Positions 1 to 10,867 are shown, numbered from the stretch's first letter. The stretch is 26,147 nt of DNA from Antrodiella citrinella (GCA_004802725.1 SGPM01000366.1:1-26147), one strand, 5' to 3'. Notes: a model not told the origin generated them from the letters alone. Made by a program: numbers and translations.

Positions 1-1249
1 GGCGGTGGTGGCCTCATCCCCGAGAACATCCCCACGCCCAACCACAGGGCTCCCCGGACCTCCTCCATCCCCCTCCCATTCCCATTCCCGCTTCCCGTTC
101 CCACCACCACCACCGTTCATCATAATCCCCATAGAGCTGCCATTCTGGCTCCCAGGCGACGCCGACCGCGCACGCCCATGCTGGTGTATAGGCACGTACC
201 GCGACACGAGCAAATCCCTCGCCTCCTCCTCCAGCCACCCATTCCGCTCCGCCGTCGCACCGTCGATGCCCAACACCCGCCGCAGCTCGTCGTTCTCCCG
301 CTCCAGCCGCGCGATCTCGCTCTCGCGCTCGTGCGCCCAGTCTTCCTGGTCCGAGAGGAGGTCGTCCAGGAGCGTGAGCGTGCTCTCGATGCTCGGCGGC
401 GCGTCCGAGGCGTCCAAGGATGAGATGTAGGAGGACGAGGAGGGGGAGGGGTCGTGTTCGAAGTCGGCGTAGGGTTTGGGCGGGTATGTCGCTGCTGCGA
501 CGGTGAAGAAGCGGTTTTGGTTCTGGGATGTCGTCGGAGGGTCTTCGGAGGGGTCTTCGCCGATCATGGAGCGGGCGAGGGCGCGGAGGAGCTGGGCGAG
601 GCGTTGGACGGAGACGGTGATGTTGGTGTTGTTGGAGAGGTTGGTGTACATGGAGGTAGTTTCGTGTTTTTGGATGAGCTTCTCGTAGTGCCGCGTGAGG
701 GTCTGTTCGTGTTGGGCTGCGGCTAGCTATGGATGAAAGGGCGACGTTCAACGTGATGCAACGGAGGACTGGAGGCGAGACGTACGGAGTGGCTCCGGAA
801 TTTGGCCATGATTGTGTCCATGGTATTCTCGTATTCCTTCAATAGTTCGCTCAGCCGTCTGTTCTCGTATAACAAACCGTGACTCTCGATCACAGCTTGC
901 GCATTCGTGCGCTCCAGCTCTGACTCAAAGACCTCTGTAGTAGTTACGAGACACGCGCATCAGACAGACAATGTATGCTATGGAGACATGGCTACACGCA
1001 CCCTTGGAGAGGTCCACATTGAACCTCAGTAATGGTGTCACATTCGCCGTCTCGACCGCTTGATTCTAGTCCAACAATTGTGTGAGGTTACTTCTCGTGT
1101 ACACGCAGAGCCGGGGCACGTACTTTCACTTGAACAGCCAGCGTCGACAGCGACATGCAAATCTTCCTATTGTACTCATTCTGGTCGACTAGCTGCGTTA
1201 ACAGCTCGACCATTGTCGCGAATTTGTCCGACATCTCGTCTTGGTACAT
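1..1249 (-). CDS. SIKE/FGFR1OP2-family coiled-coil protein (STRIPAK-type subunit), 3' end beyond window
   Basis: Four exons were read on the minus strand: 1249-1124, 1065-1002, 934-786 and 726 to the window edge. The introns are 58, 67 and 59 nt, and all four exons join in frame. The visible product is 355 residues and the stop lies outside the window. Residues 84-113 ([16 protein letters not shown], then TIMAKFRSH) resemble the SIKE/FGFR1OP2 block 'ENxELxxxLxEHQxALELIMSKYR'. A second heptad segment around 254-268 contains [12 protein letters not shown], matching the family's ENKELRELL block. Members of this family are small coiled-coil subunits of the STRIPAK phosphatase-kinase complex; the filamentous-fungal member (SCI1 in Sordaria) acts in hyphal fusion and fruiting. 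The segments between and after the coils are Ser/Pro- and Gly-rich and look disordered. The gene is divergent from the R3HCC1-like gene. Family assignment is fairly sure; the STRIPAK role is inferred from homologues. Confidence 0.8.
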
Positions 1250-2312
1250 TGTGCTCTATGACTCCAGACAAGAACGGAGGCTTATGTTGTGGCCCTGTGG
1301 GCGCAGTACCATAGTGTTTTCAGATTGAGCATCGTAAGATAAGATGGATGGCTTACGAGTAGGATGGCAAGCTATCGGAGGGAGGGTAACAAGAGTACGA
1401 AGGGTGTAATATGGTAGTGTAGAGAGTGCACGCGTAGTAGAAGCACATCCTCACCGGTGGTGGCAGGTGTCGGCAACTCCCGTCTCCCCCCGATTTGGAA
1501 GTGTCTGAACATGTCTGCAGGTTTGTCTCCTCCTCTCGTACGTACTCCTGGCTAAGCGCAAGCCTTTTGAAACGTGCGCATGAACTTTGTTTTATGAAAA
1601 AATAAATATGCATCTGTGAGTCTGTGACGCTATGTGTTTGGTTTGTGAAGCACTCGGAGGTACTGAGACAGTGAACTCAAATAGACGCGATATCGAAGCA
1701 CAAGACTGCTATGTTTAGCATCCTTCCATCGACGCAGCTATCGAAACAGTCCGGACAAGGATCTGCAGGACGTTGATGCTGCTGCCAACCGCAATAATTG
1801 CATTTGCTCATAAGCCATCGATTGTGACCCGACACGTGTTTGATATTGCCAGTGGTGGAATTGAGAGGTTTTTCGCGAGTAGCCAGACGTTCAACGTTCG
1901 TCCTGCAAGAATACGAGCAATCCATGTACGTCGCAGACGAATTGTAGACTCATGTAGAGTCAGGGATGTTGCCCCTGGCAGAAGTTTAGGGTAGGCGCAC
2001 GGATATTCGGAAGCGACGGGTAGCGCTGGGGATGGCCGGGAAAGGTGCCAACAGTGTTTTCGGGTTGCTTTGTGTTTCTTTGCATCTCAAGTCTCCTCTT
2101 ACTCTTATCCTTCACCTGCTGTACAACACCAACACTCTCTCTCTTCCGATTCTACGAACAAAGTCTCCGTTTTGTCTACATATACTGTCAATTAACTCGA
2201 CCACCGCACCGTCAGGTACATTCATCCCGCTCACCACCACCACCACCACCACCACACCGACCCTCTACACCCTTGGCGTAAGCCCGCCGCTCTACACGCA
2301 CATCGCCCTGCA
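1250..2312. promoter_or_regulatory. Divergent intergenic region between the SIKE-like and R3HCC1-like genes
   Basis: About 1.06 kb between two divergent start codons, so it should carry both promoters. No exon-like frame with splice borders or a family match was found. The part nearest the right-hand gene (about 2090-2300) is strongly pyrimidine-rich (CT and CCAC runs), a common feature of fungal 5' leaders and initiator regions. Short open frames on both strands here have no recognisable domains and were not called as genes. Confidence 0.5.
2232..2255 (+). repeat. (CAC)8 microsatellite in the 5' leader
   Basis: Eight perfect CAC units lie 57 bases upstream of the start codon of the R3HCC1-like gene, inside its pyrimidine-rich leader. 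Length variation between strains is likely. Confidence 0.85.
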
Positions 2313-3300
2313 ATGGCAACTACGCTCTCTCAGCTCTCCGCCTGTGTCACTCGAATTCTCTCTCTCACTGGGTTCCCAAAGGAACTCAAGACTAGAGACA
2401 TCCAAACAGCATTCACCGAGTGGGAGAATGCTAACGGCGGCTTCAAGATAAAGTGGATTGATGATACCAGCTTGCTCATCGTCTTTAACGATGCCACTAT
2501 CGGTGAGCAGCTCTTGCCGTGTTTCAATTTTCTACCCTGCTGCTGGCATGTCGCAAAACATCTGGCTTAGCCGAATGCATGTTTGGCCACGTTTTCTGTA
2601 CATTTGTTATTACATAGCACTTTTACTGATTCGTCTTGATTGTCTAGCCAAGCGAGCCTACCTGCATACGCTGGCCTACCCCCCAGCAGTTTTCACCAAC
2701 CAAATCTCGCATGTGACGGCCACCATCAAACCATACGACGGGCCTGATGCGCAGGCGGTCATCCAGAACGTAAACTCCAGACAGCACAGTGGCAACGCGC
2801 GCGGTCACAACGTCCGCAACTCAGTGTCCCATGCTCGCGGCATCTCCGTCAGCACCTCCTTCCGCAATGGCAACAACAACGGCTCCTCCGCTAGTCCTCT
2901 CGTCACTGCTGCTCCGCTCCTCGTAAACTCCCCGCTCGTCATAACTCCATACAACGGCAACGGCGCCACCGTTCCCGAGCGTGCCACATCACCACGGGAC
3001 CGAGATCAGCCATCACCCACACTGCCTAACATCCCATCTCACCCGACTCTGAACGCCCTGATCTCCTCTTCGCTGGGCGGTGATATCGCGCCACCCGATC
3101 CAACGGCGTCTGATCCCGCAGTCCTCCTCGCTCAGCCAGAGCATAGTGCTCCTCGCATTGGTGACCCTGGAAAGAGGATGCTCGGAGCTGCGCTGGGCGT
3201 AAGGCACCCCGCTCTTGGTCCTCGTATCATCAGCGGATCAAACGGAAACGGAGTTGCCGATGTTCAGAGAGCTATGAGTGGACTGGTTGTCGCGGAGTAA
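2313..3300 (+). CDS. R3HCC1/R3HCC1L-like protein with an RRM-type fold
   Basis: Two exons, 2313-2502 and 2648-3300, separated by a 145-nt intron (GTGAGC...CTAG), give 280 residues. Residues 17-63 carry the signature of the R3HCC1L C-terminal RRM-like domain: FPKELKTRDI corresponds to 'FPxEFKTEDL', GGFKIKWIDDTSLLIVF to 'GFDIKWVDDTHALGVF', followed by the AKRAY helix. A KPYDGPDAQA stretch then matches the vertebrate RPLSQATRA segment. Near the C terminus, KRMLGAALGVRHPA matches the RRLVISALGVRSKQ block. The region between is Asn/Ser/Pro-rich and disordered. There is no N-terminal R3H domain, so this is the short form. The family is presumed RNA-binding and its cellular role is poorly defined. 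The ATG at 2313 was chosen because it begins the conserved frame directly after the CT-rich leader. Confidence 0.8.
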
Positions 3301-4915
3301 AGGAAATGGTAATGGCAATCCATCAACTACATTTCTCCCCTTCTCTCGAGCTTTATTCATTGGTGGCAGGATGGGAGAAACGAGCAGCGCATTGTAAGTT
3401 TTGACCCTGCCCATGTACACCCGTACTACTTGAGGGAATCGCTTGATATCCCGCGCTTTTACTATGTTATCAGTGGAATCACAGCAGCAATCGAAGGATA
3501 CGGTGTTGGTGTTGGTGCTGGTACTTTCCCCTCCTTTTTCGTCTACTAGTCGAAGTTCCTCGGTTGTACCAAGGCGCTTTATGTTCACTGGTGTTTCCCC
3601 TTCGCAGTACCATCTCCCTGTCTCTTAGCGTCACAGCTACAGTATTTGTCCCCATCACATTTCGATTTTATTAGGATTCTCGTCACACTTTGCCTCGCGT
3701 TCAAGCGACTGAATGCATTGGAATCTTCCATGCACATACAGCTACAAGAAGTATCTGGGCCGGGAGCACATGGGTGATCGACGGTACCGATGGTAGAAAG
3801 TTGTTGGTCCACAATGTTCCCTTCTGCGGTACAATGCACAGCCTTGTTCACTAACATTATTTGCATCAGACCACAGCTTCTTTCCAAGATAGATTGTGAT
3901 CAAGGTGTTCTAGGATCTGCTCCTAATATACCGTCACAGATGTCGGTACGTGTCATGCTAGTACGATAATAGTTTGTTCAGCAGGTTGAAGATTGCCGCT
4001 TTCTAGGACAAAGCGATTATGCACTCGTACACATTTACCAATGACTTTAGTCGCAAGATACCTCCTACATCCTGTTATGGGTTTATACCTCCGATTGGCA
4101 GTGCACATCCTCGAGGCGACTGTCCTGCGCCGTAGTTTGAGTTCAAGTTTGCTTCCCGAGGTCTATACGATGACGGCCCTATTTTCAAAGTACAACTGGA
4201 TGATTGTCAAAAGAATTTGCTGGTGGCATTGCAGGGAAGTGCAGGAATAAAATCAGCGATCCTCGAGGCGAGTAGCGCCTGATGGTGTTACGCTGTTGTA
4301 CTTATTCTATACCTGCAGATGCCATCTTGTCCATATACTGACAATCGGTGACCCCGACGCACGCGGTCTCCGCCGGTGGGTCTAAGGAGTTGTGTGTCCC
4401 TGATGTCTTCCGTCGGCGTTTTGTGAAAACGACGGTTCTCGTCGGTTGAATGTACGGGCATTTTTGCTCCGGGTGCACTCAGACTACTAGTAAGAAGAAC
4501 AAGACGTATCGACAAAGTTGTTGTTCAGTCACGCGAGTGTTTCCTGGAAAAGCAGGTTTGCACCTTCACTTGCTCCGTCATAGTCTGCCATTACTCAGGG
4601 TACAGGGCGGTACGGAGTTACTACTTCCGCGACTACAAACCCTAGGGCAAGACCCCAAGGATCGTGCAGCTACCGATCTCCGACCTGCCTCGAGGAGCTA
4701 GGGCGTAGAACAAGAATACGAGTCAAACTGCCTCGACGTGCACTGGCAGGCTACGATGTATTGCCTCATCTTGACTCGATCCAGCGACGGCTAGATAAAT
4801 TTTGCAGTGGCTCATCGTGGTAAGTGTGGTGCTCGCCACAGCTGTCAGAAAATCATAAGAAGGGCGAAGCGAGGGGCTTCTCCGATATCACTCACCTCAC
4901 CTACTTTTACACACG
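3301..4915. other. Intergenic, no supported gene
   Basis: About 1.6 kb. The first few hundred bases are presumably the 3' UTR and terminator of the R3HCC1-like gene. A GTTGGT/GTGCTGG-rich patch near 3500-3530 is low complexity. Several 60-100-codon open frames exist on both strands, but none shows a motif or a splice-linked partner. The last 100-200 bases should hold the promoter of the zinc-cluster gene. Confidence 0.5.
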
Positions 4916-5316
4916 ATGTCTACTCCTCAGGTGAGTTCACACATCTCAATACAGCAATCGGTACACTTCTGATACTAATACATTTCGCTCATCACAGATC
5001 ACGCTGGCACTAGACAAGACAATAACGGCTCCGGTCCAAGAGGAGTGCCGCTTTTGTCATTGTGCGTTGTTGCTCAAAATTAATTGGTCGAAGCTACTGA
5101 ATAACCCCACACGCCAGTGAGAGAACTTGAATGCAAGAAACAGCGACCCACCTGCGCTGGTTGCATGAGACGGAATCTAGACTGTCTATATCAATATACC
5201 CCACGCCCGTAAGTGATACGAAGTCCTGTTTGCGATTCTAATACTGACGTCAAATTCGATGTAGTGACAAGAAGCCTGCGAATGCTCAAGTCAGTGTTAC
5301 TCCGAGATTGTCATGA
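4916..5316 (+). CDS. Miniature Zn(II)2Cys6 zinc-cluster protein (possibly the 5' remnant of a larger factor)
   Basis: Four short exons (4916-4930, 4998-5061, 5118-5208, 5265-5316) with introns of 67, 56 and 56 nt give a 73-residue product. The six cysteines at residues 22, 25, 32, 39, 42 and 49 fit C-x2-C-x6-C-x6-C-x2-C-x6-C exactly, the fungal Gal4-type binuclear zinc cluster. The second half, QRPTCAGCMRRNLDC, is very typical. The first half is not: the usual basic RKxKC before Cys3 reads RELEC here, which removes residues that normally contact DNA. After the cluster only about 24 residues remain before TGA at 5314, with no dimerisation coil, fungal_trans domain or activation region. A GTCAGT donor at 5290 could instead splice past that stop, but I found no convincing next exon. 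The zinc cluster is sure; the gene end is not. Confidence 0.6.
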
Positions 5317-7261
5317 GGTGAACGCCACGGAGGGGCGCCGCAGCCCATCGGCATCATGGTCATAGATATCCGTTATTGTTTCATGTTAACAACGGACCTC
5401 AAGTTACGGACGTTTTTGTTCTACTCTATTTCTATATACCTCTCGTGTCAATATGTACCAGACACACTAATGATTTTATTACGAACTCGTCTTCGCCACA
5501 ATTCTGCATATAAAAGCTGTATCACGTACAATGGATGACATGGGCGCCAAAGTGGCAGTGACGAGAACAAGCCTGAGGCCGCGACGCAACTTGTCCTCTT
5601 TCCATACAACTTGCGACATCACAGAACATCATCACTGTATTCTCTGCTCTCGTACTACTATCATTTTGCTCATTATTATGACACTTTCGTCTCCATAACG
5701 GCAGAACGAAGTGATGGCCACTTGATCTTGGCCACCGGTATCATACTTTTGTCGCAGCTCGCGATTCTTGCAACATACCGATGAGAGAAAAGGAGTATAT
5801 TCATGCTTCACTGAAGGTACGCGATTTACTGTCATTTTCTGCACAGTGCTGATGTATGTATCTCCGTCGGATAGCTGCGCATGCCTTCGTTGCGGCTATG
5901 CGGAGGTTAGCTAGCCTCATGGCGGAGGCCACGGTGTTCTTCGGGTTCTTTCTGATACAAGACGTCCGAAAGTCCGTTGGCCATTCATGAACAGTACTAC
6001 GATGTCCATACGACTACACGATTGTCTCTTATGACTCCGAGTGGCATGATGATGGTCATGCGGATGCGGACGTCTGTGGACGTTTTGGCTGGATGCTGCG
6101 CCTCTTTCAAATTCTGACAGCCAAACTATGCTACGAACCTTGCCGCGAGGACTTCTCCCATTTACGTGACGCCGTAAGAAGGTTCTTCGGACACTTCTCG
6201 TCCACAGTTAGGAAGCCATCGCGCGGACGCCCGTCCAAATAGCTGGTATGCATTCCCGTCTGCAATGCTAGACATCCAGGACAGCTGATGTATCTTTCAT
6301 CCACCGCTAGCGAAAGCAGCGAACGACCATCTTGTCTCGTACGTCTCCACTTTTATGTATCATCTTCTGCCTTGACCTGAACTCCACGTGTCAACCTCCA
6401 TCTGTTCAGGCTGATACGTCCACATGCAATTGAACTACGTATGAAACAGACTTCAATCTAGGAACATGTATTCGAGCTTACGAGTGGACGACATGGCCCT
6501 GATACCACATGGAACCCGTTCGGCAAGACGTCCACTCAGATCAAAAACTTGCTCGCGCTGTGCCGCAGGGCAGATCGGAAGTCGTAACATATTTCTATGG
6601 CAATTCTCCGTATTCGGAGTGTTCTGTCATACTGAAGGCCTCCATCTCAGGTAGGTCATAGGGTGGTTTCTATGCTACTGCGACTTCGGCTAATTGAATC
6701 TCAGGACAGGTTTAAGAGTCATCGCTACCAATCTCAAGTTGAGGCACGGCAAGCGATCATAAGACAATCAATGGAAAACGTTTCTGCGCTGCATGACCAA
6801 CGAGTCGGGATTGGGCAAGGGCATTCACATGGAGCGGCGAGGACGCGGGTGACGAAGGTTGATGTCAAATGATACACTGATATCCAGGATGATCCATCTC
6901 CTGTTGCCTAAACGTCCAGCTTCACATGAGCGATGAACTGCCATAAATGCGCCGCGCAGAGAAACCGCATACAGATATGGCGGATCTGAAAGGCTTCGAA
7001 AACCCAACACACTGTCCCTTATTGATTCCGCGCTCAACGCAGCCTGTCAGAATGACTTCAAGATTTGGCTAGCCGCGGTCTGCGGTGTCTGTCAAGGGCG
7101 TACTGACGCCGTCGTATGGGTGATACATATAGCTTGTGGAAGGGTTTCCGAACGAACAATGTCCCATTCTCCCTCCATTGTTGCAGGTCTGTCCCCCGAT
7201 ACCATTCAAACGTGTTGCCACTAACTCACACAATTATAGCCACTCGCCCACCGCCCTACCT
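5317..7261. other. Gene-poor stretch with several splice-bordered open frames; possible decayed gene
   Basis: About 1.9 kb with no complete gene. Four open frames look somewhat coding-like. 5991-6242 (+) is preceded by AACAG, includes FGWMLRLFQILTAKLC, ends at TAG 6240 and stays open in the same frame to a TGA near 6378. From about 6464 (+), after ATCTAG, comes a frame containing TWNPFGKTSTQIKNLLALC. An overlapping frame at 6466-6654 ends at a CAG|GTAGGT donor. 6705-6872 (+), after a CTCAG, contains RFKSHRYQSQVEARQAII. I could not chain these into one frame with a start codon, and I recognise no family. They may be exons of an unrecognised gene, remnants of the zinc-cluster factor, or chance. 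Confidence 0.3.
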
Positions 7262-9003
7262 ATGACCTTCTACGCCGCTCAAGTAGAAGGAGCCGACAAA
7301 AGCATAGCCTTGGGAAAGGCGGCTCCAGGCGACAGCTCGATCACCCCATCCTCGCAGTTTGAGGACAAAGAATCTGGAGCGGCGCCTCGTCATGTCCACG
7401 AGCTATCGGTGCGTGTTTGGTTCTTTTCAGTCATCTCCGAGATTGTGGCATAGTTTCAACCCTATTATCGTCATGGCCACAACGTGTTTCTTTAGTTCCT
7501 TTCTACCTGACCGTTGTCTGACTCTTCAGAAGGCGTCGTTTTTGACAATGTCATTGTACTCTTGTTGATGGATTGGCCTCCTGTTATGCGTTGTTATTCA
7601 ATTCTTGTGTGAGTGGCATGGGCTGATCTTTCCGGATATATCAACAGGCGCCCAGTGATACATTCCCCGGGGTTCGGTATCTTGATCCACAACAATATGG
7701 AGTGGCAGGGTCCGTCCAGTCGATCGCTTGGACCACCGCAGATGTTGCCATCGACTGTAATTGGGCGACTTCCCGTTCTATCTGCGACGATACATATAAT
7801 GAGGCCTCGCCGGTCTCAGTTAGCAGTCCTCTTTCTTCCAACTCCTCCACACCCTCATCGTCCGTTCCGTTCAAAGAGATGAACTACACGCCACAGGCAA
7901 GCTGCCATGATCGGTATTTGCATAGTCAACGTGCCTCTGCAGGCATGTCCCCGCTGTACTCGATGCAGAAGCAATATTTCAACGCCGTCCCAGGTATGTT
8001 AGACTTGAGTATTCGTTTTGGCCCTGCTGACTTTTTTCAACTCTCAGGTTTTGATCAAGACGTTTCTTTGGACGCCACGGCGTCTTGGGCGTCTTGTTCC
8101 ACTTGGCCATCAACTTTCATTCCGAATTCTGAGTGGCATCACGGCGCACCTACTCAGCTGGCTTGCACGGCGCGATCATATTCTTCAGACGTGGAAACAT
8201 CACCATTATCGCCATTTATTCTGCCGTCTTTGTCCCGAGACAGCTCCATCTCACCACCTTACAACCCGCATCTATTCACTCCGAGCGCATCTGAGACGCA
8301 TTTGGAGCCCGCAATAGTTGATACGTTTGCGGAGGTGATGCGATGTTTCGACCAGGATGCTTGGTCACAACCGGAGATGCAGCACATTCAATGCTACCAA
8401 CCCTCCGAGAATTCCTCTTCGACTCATCACGTCGATTTTTCTGCCGAAAGTGCCTCGCTCCTGGACGACTTGATGCGATTTTCAACACAGGATGCGGTGC
8501 TTGCTGGGCTTGTCGAGGCGCAACCGCAGTTCGCGTCGCTGCCTCCCAGCGCGTTTGAACTAGATCAATCAGCGCACCCGGAGGCCGAGCCACTCGTTCT
8601 GCATCATCCTCGACCCCGTCGTCCATACATCCCCAGGTGGCAGTGCGATCCGGACTACGACTTTGATCTATTCACCTCATCACTATCCTCGAAATCATCC
8701 CCTCGCAGACCAGCCGTCAATGATGGGCCCTATGTCTCAGCTGTACCAGAGGATGTATCAAGTGATGACGACCTAGACGATCTCATGGACCAGGATCCAG
8801 ATCCGCACGGAGACGAGGAGTGTGAGTGGGAGATGCACAGCCTGTCATATCCGCCCAGGAGTTATGGCGAAGTCCAGCAGATCTCGTCGCACACCATGGT
8901 CGGACCCTCCGTAAACTTGGGCGCGAGTGTCCGAGGGCTAGGCCCTCAAGCACTACTGTTCCAATCAATACCGGAGTCTGTCAAGGCTTTATATTCTTTT
9001 TAA
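7262..9003 (+). CDS. Hypothetical Ser-rich protein with an acidic C-terminal region
   Basis: Best model: exons 7262-7408, 7648-7993 and 8048-9003, about 482 residues. The last intron (7994-8047, GTATGT...CTCAG) is 54 nt, so the frame stays open whether or not it is removed. The first intron, at 239 nt, is long for this locus and may hide a small exon. The 7262 ATG is the first in frame, but the frame is open upstream to about 7136, so the N terminus is uncertain. The product is rich in Ser, Pro, Asp and aromatic residues. It has an acidic run at about residues 400-425 (SSDDDLDDLMDQDPD) and no membrane segment or recognisable domain. Its composition would suit a transcriptional regulator, and it lies 2 kb downstream of the zinc cluster, but this is inference only. 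Confidence 0.5.
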
Positions 9004-9405
9004 TTCTTGGCGTCGTCCACCTTCTCGTTGCCATTTGTATTCATTCCTCACGCGATTGGACTTTATGCATTATGTCATTTGTACATTACCCACAGCACGT
9101 TACCATAAATTATTCCACCTTCCAACCATTCCGCATTTGATAGATATATGTTCCGCGTTCATGGTAGACAGTAGCCTATACATTCCAAGCCTGTATTCTG
9201 CGAGCCCACAAATATGACTTACGTCTGACATGCGACCGGCAACTACGATCGGTACCGGCTATATTTAGTAACCGACAAAGGTCAAGATATTGGCAATCCC
9301 TTGCATCTCTTCCCCTCTCTTTCATGTCCCACAGTTCGCTCCTCTTCCCCCAGGTTTCCTACAACAACTGCGGGTTCTTGACAATCCGTTGTCACTGCCT
9401 CGGTC
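9004..9405. other. Intergenic between the two orphan genes
   Basis: About 400 bases, AT-richer in its first half (9000-9280), where the 3' UTR of the upstream gene is expected. It becomes CT-rich (9300-9360), as expected for the leader of the next gene. Nothing else was recognised. Confidence 0.45.
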
Positions 9406-10379
9406 ATGTTGTCGCTCGTTAGGAAGACAGCAGCGCGCGCTTGGCATTCGACGTCACAGGATGTATTGGAAGTGGAATATTCAGGGCTTGATGAGGGAGA
9501 CCCTGTACTGGTATGTTTCATACTACATGAAAGTTGTTCGTCTCGTTGAAACTGATAATGGTTATGCATAGTCGGTGGATGTGGATGAGCTTCGCAGTTA
9601 TATTTCGCATATCCCCTGGAGTCGCATTTCTCAAGCGTGCACCAATACCGTTGGTCCGGTCTGCGCAGCGGTGCGAGATGTAGTGCACAACGACATAGAC
9701 AGCTTGGCAAGGCTCCTAGTAGATCTAGAAGTGTCTGCGTTGACTGAGCACAAGACGCCATATCAGGGTTTGGTGAGTACTTGCACCGCCTGACCCATCC
9801 ATTCTCGGCATGCTCATTGGATGTCATAGGTGGCGTCAAACTTGGTCTCTTCGGTTTCACAGCCATGCGAATCTTCAGGACCCACCAATGCCCGAGATGA
9901 GACTTCGCAATCTTACTCTATGCATCGGCCAGTGTCAACGGTGGTGCGTCTTTTTGCTGCAAACCCGATGGTCTGACCATGCATCTGAATACGAGCGGTT
10001 ATAGGGACATCACCAAAACGCAGTTCCCGACCTTGCTATCCCGACAATTGTGATCACACCGTGCCCCTCGATTTCCCGTGATCGGTCGGGCTGGGTTCCT
10101 TTCCAAGACGCATCCTTTGGCAACAGACTCGTCGTGCCCACATATCCGGTAGTCAACGACGTTTTCCCACCGCTGTTGGCGAAGGTGACGCCGATGGTGG
10201 AACGCTGGAAGTTCGTCGACGGACACTGGTGGGCGCTATTACCTTCTGTGGAGGAGCAGATGCAGAGAGGCATGTTCTCCCGCCCATCATTCTGTCGGCG
10301 GCGCAAGTCATGCTCAGACTCTCGCTCAAAATATCATACGTCACGCTCACGGCCTCGTCGCGCGTCGAACTCTTCCTGA
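9406..10379 (+). CDS. Hypothetical protein with presequence-like N terminus and basic RS-rich tail
   Basis: Four exons (9406-9510, 9572-9772, 9830-9943, 10005-10379) with three phase-0 introns of 61, 57 and 61 nt give 264 residues. All donors and acceptors are canonical and all four frames join without a stop, which supports a real gene. Residues 1-17 (MLSLVRKTAARAWHSTS) are basic, hydroxylated and free of acidic residues, like a mitochondrial targeting presequence, though no cleavage motif is evident. The middle contains a hydrophobic/acidic helical stretch (RSYISHIPWSRISQA, then DSLARLLVDLEVSAL) and an ordered-looking GWVPFQDASFGNRLVVPTYP block. The last 35 residues are Arg/Ser-rich (RRRKSCSDSRS...SRSRPRRAS). 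No known family was recognised. An overlapping +1 frame is also open across the tail, so the final exon could be spliced differently. Confidence 0.5.
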
Positions 10380-10867
10380 GGTCCTCTGTCATACATCCAT
10401 CTATCTTGTGGTACTTATCTAGTTGTATTTTTGGATTCCATGTATTCTGTATATTCCTCCCAGTTCATTCCATTCCTTTGATTCGGATGCATCAATTTCT
10501 GCGTTTGTTGACACAAGATGTGCCGTTGCAAACCTAGTCTCATCACAGGAACGCTGTTGCAGAAGATACCTGTTACGACAGCCTGAATCATGTAGCTCAT
10601 GGCCTTGTATGATTTTAATTTTTGTCTGTCTGTCGGCCTTAGTGAAGACCACGCATCGCGATCGTTGTCGTGTCTCAGAACATGAAGCGCCCGTAGACAC
10701 GTGCGCGCTCCCCTGGCACGCATTGTTCAGGGCTGAGGAGTGATGCTCCTCCTCACAGTCCACCAGTTGTGGCCAACGACCTTGACGGCCTTCCTAATCA
10801 CCAACCTCCTCATCGGCTCACTTATCGAGTCCAGAGGTCTCGTCAGACAGCTCTTCTCTAAGGCTCT
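10380..10867. promoter_or_regulatory. Upstream region of the TEX2/Nvj2-like gene
   Basis: About 490 bases between the orphan gene and the conserved start at 10868. It should contain the 3' UTR of the former and the promoter and leader of the latter. It includes an upstream ATG frame (10743-10877) described separately. No other signal is certain. Confidence 0.45.

Noticed and set aside
14..751. 245-codon minus-strand open frame across exon 4 of the SIKE-like gene
   Set aside because: It is Arg/Pro/His-rich and out of frame with the conserved coiled-coil reading, which splices cleanly from upstream exons; it is a shadow of GC-rich coding DNA.
1353..1613. 86-codon minus-strand frame in the divergent spacer
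   Set aside because: No domain, no splice partner, and it lies where both promoters are expected.
2032..2451. 139-codon plus frame across the CT/CAC-rich leader
   Set aside because: Low-complexity Thr/Pro/Ser/Leu translation of a leader and microsatellite; it overlaps the R3HCC1-like exon in the wrong frame.
5531..5698. Small 55-codon plus frame starting MDDMGAKVAV, with TATAAAAG at 5509
   Set aside because: The TATA-like box is too close (about 20 bases) to the ATG for a normal leader, and the peptide matches nothing I know; not enough to call a gene.
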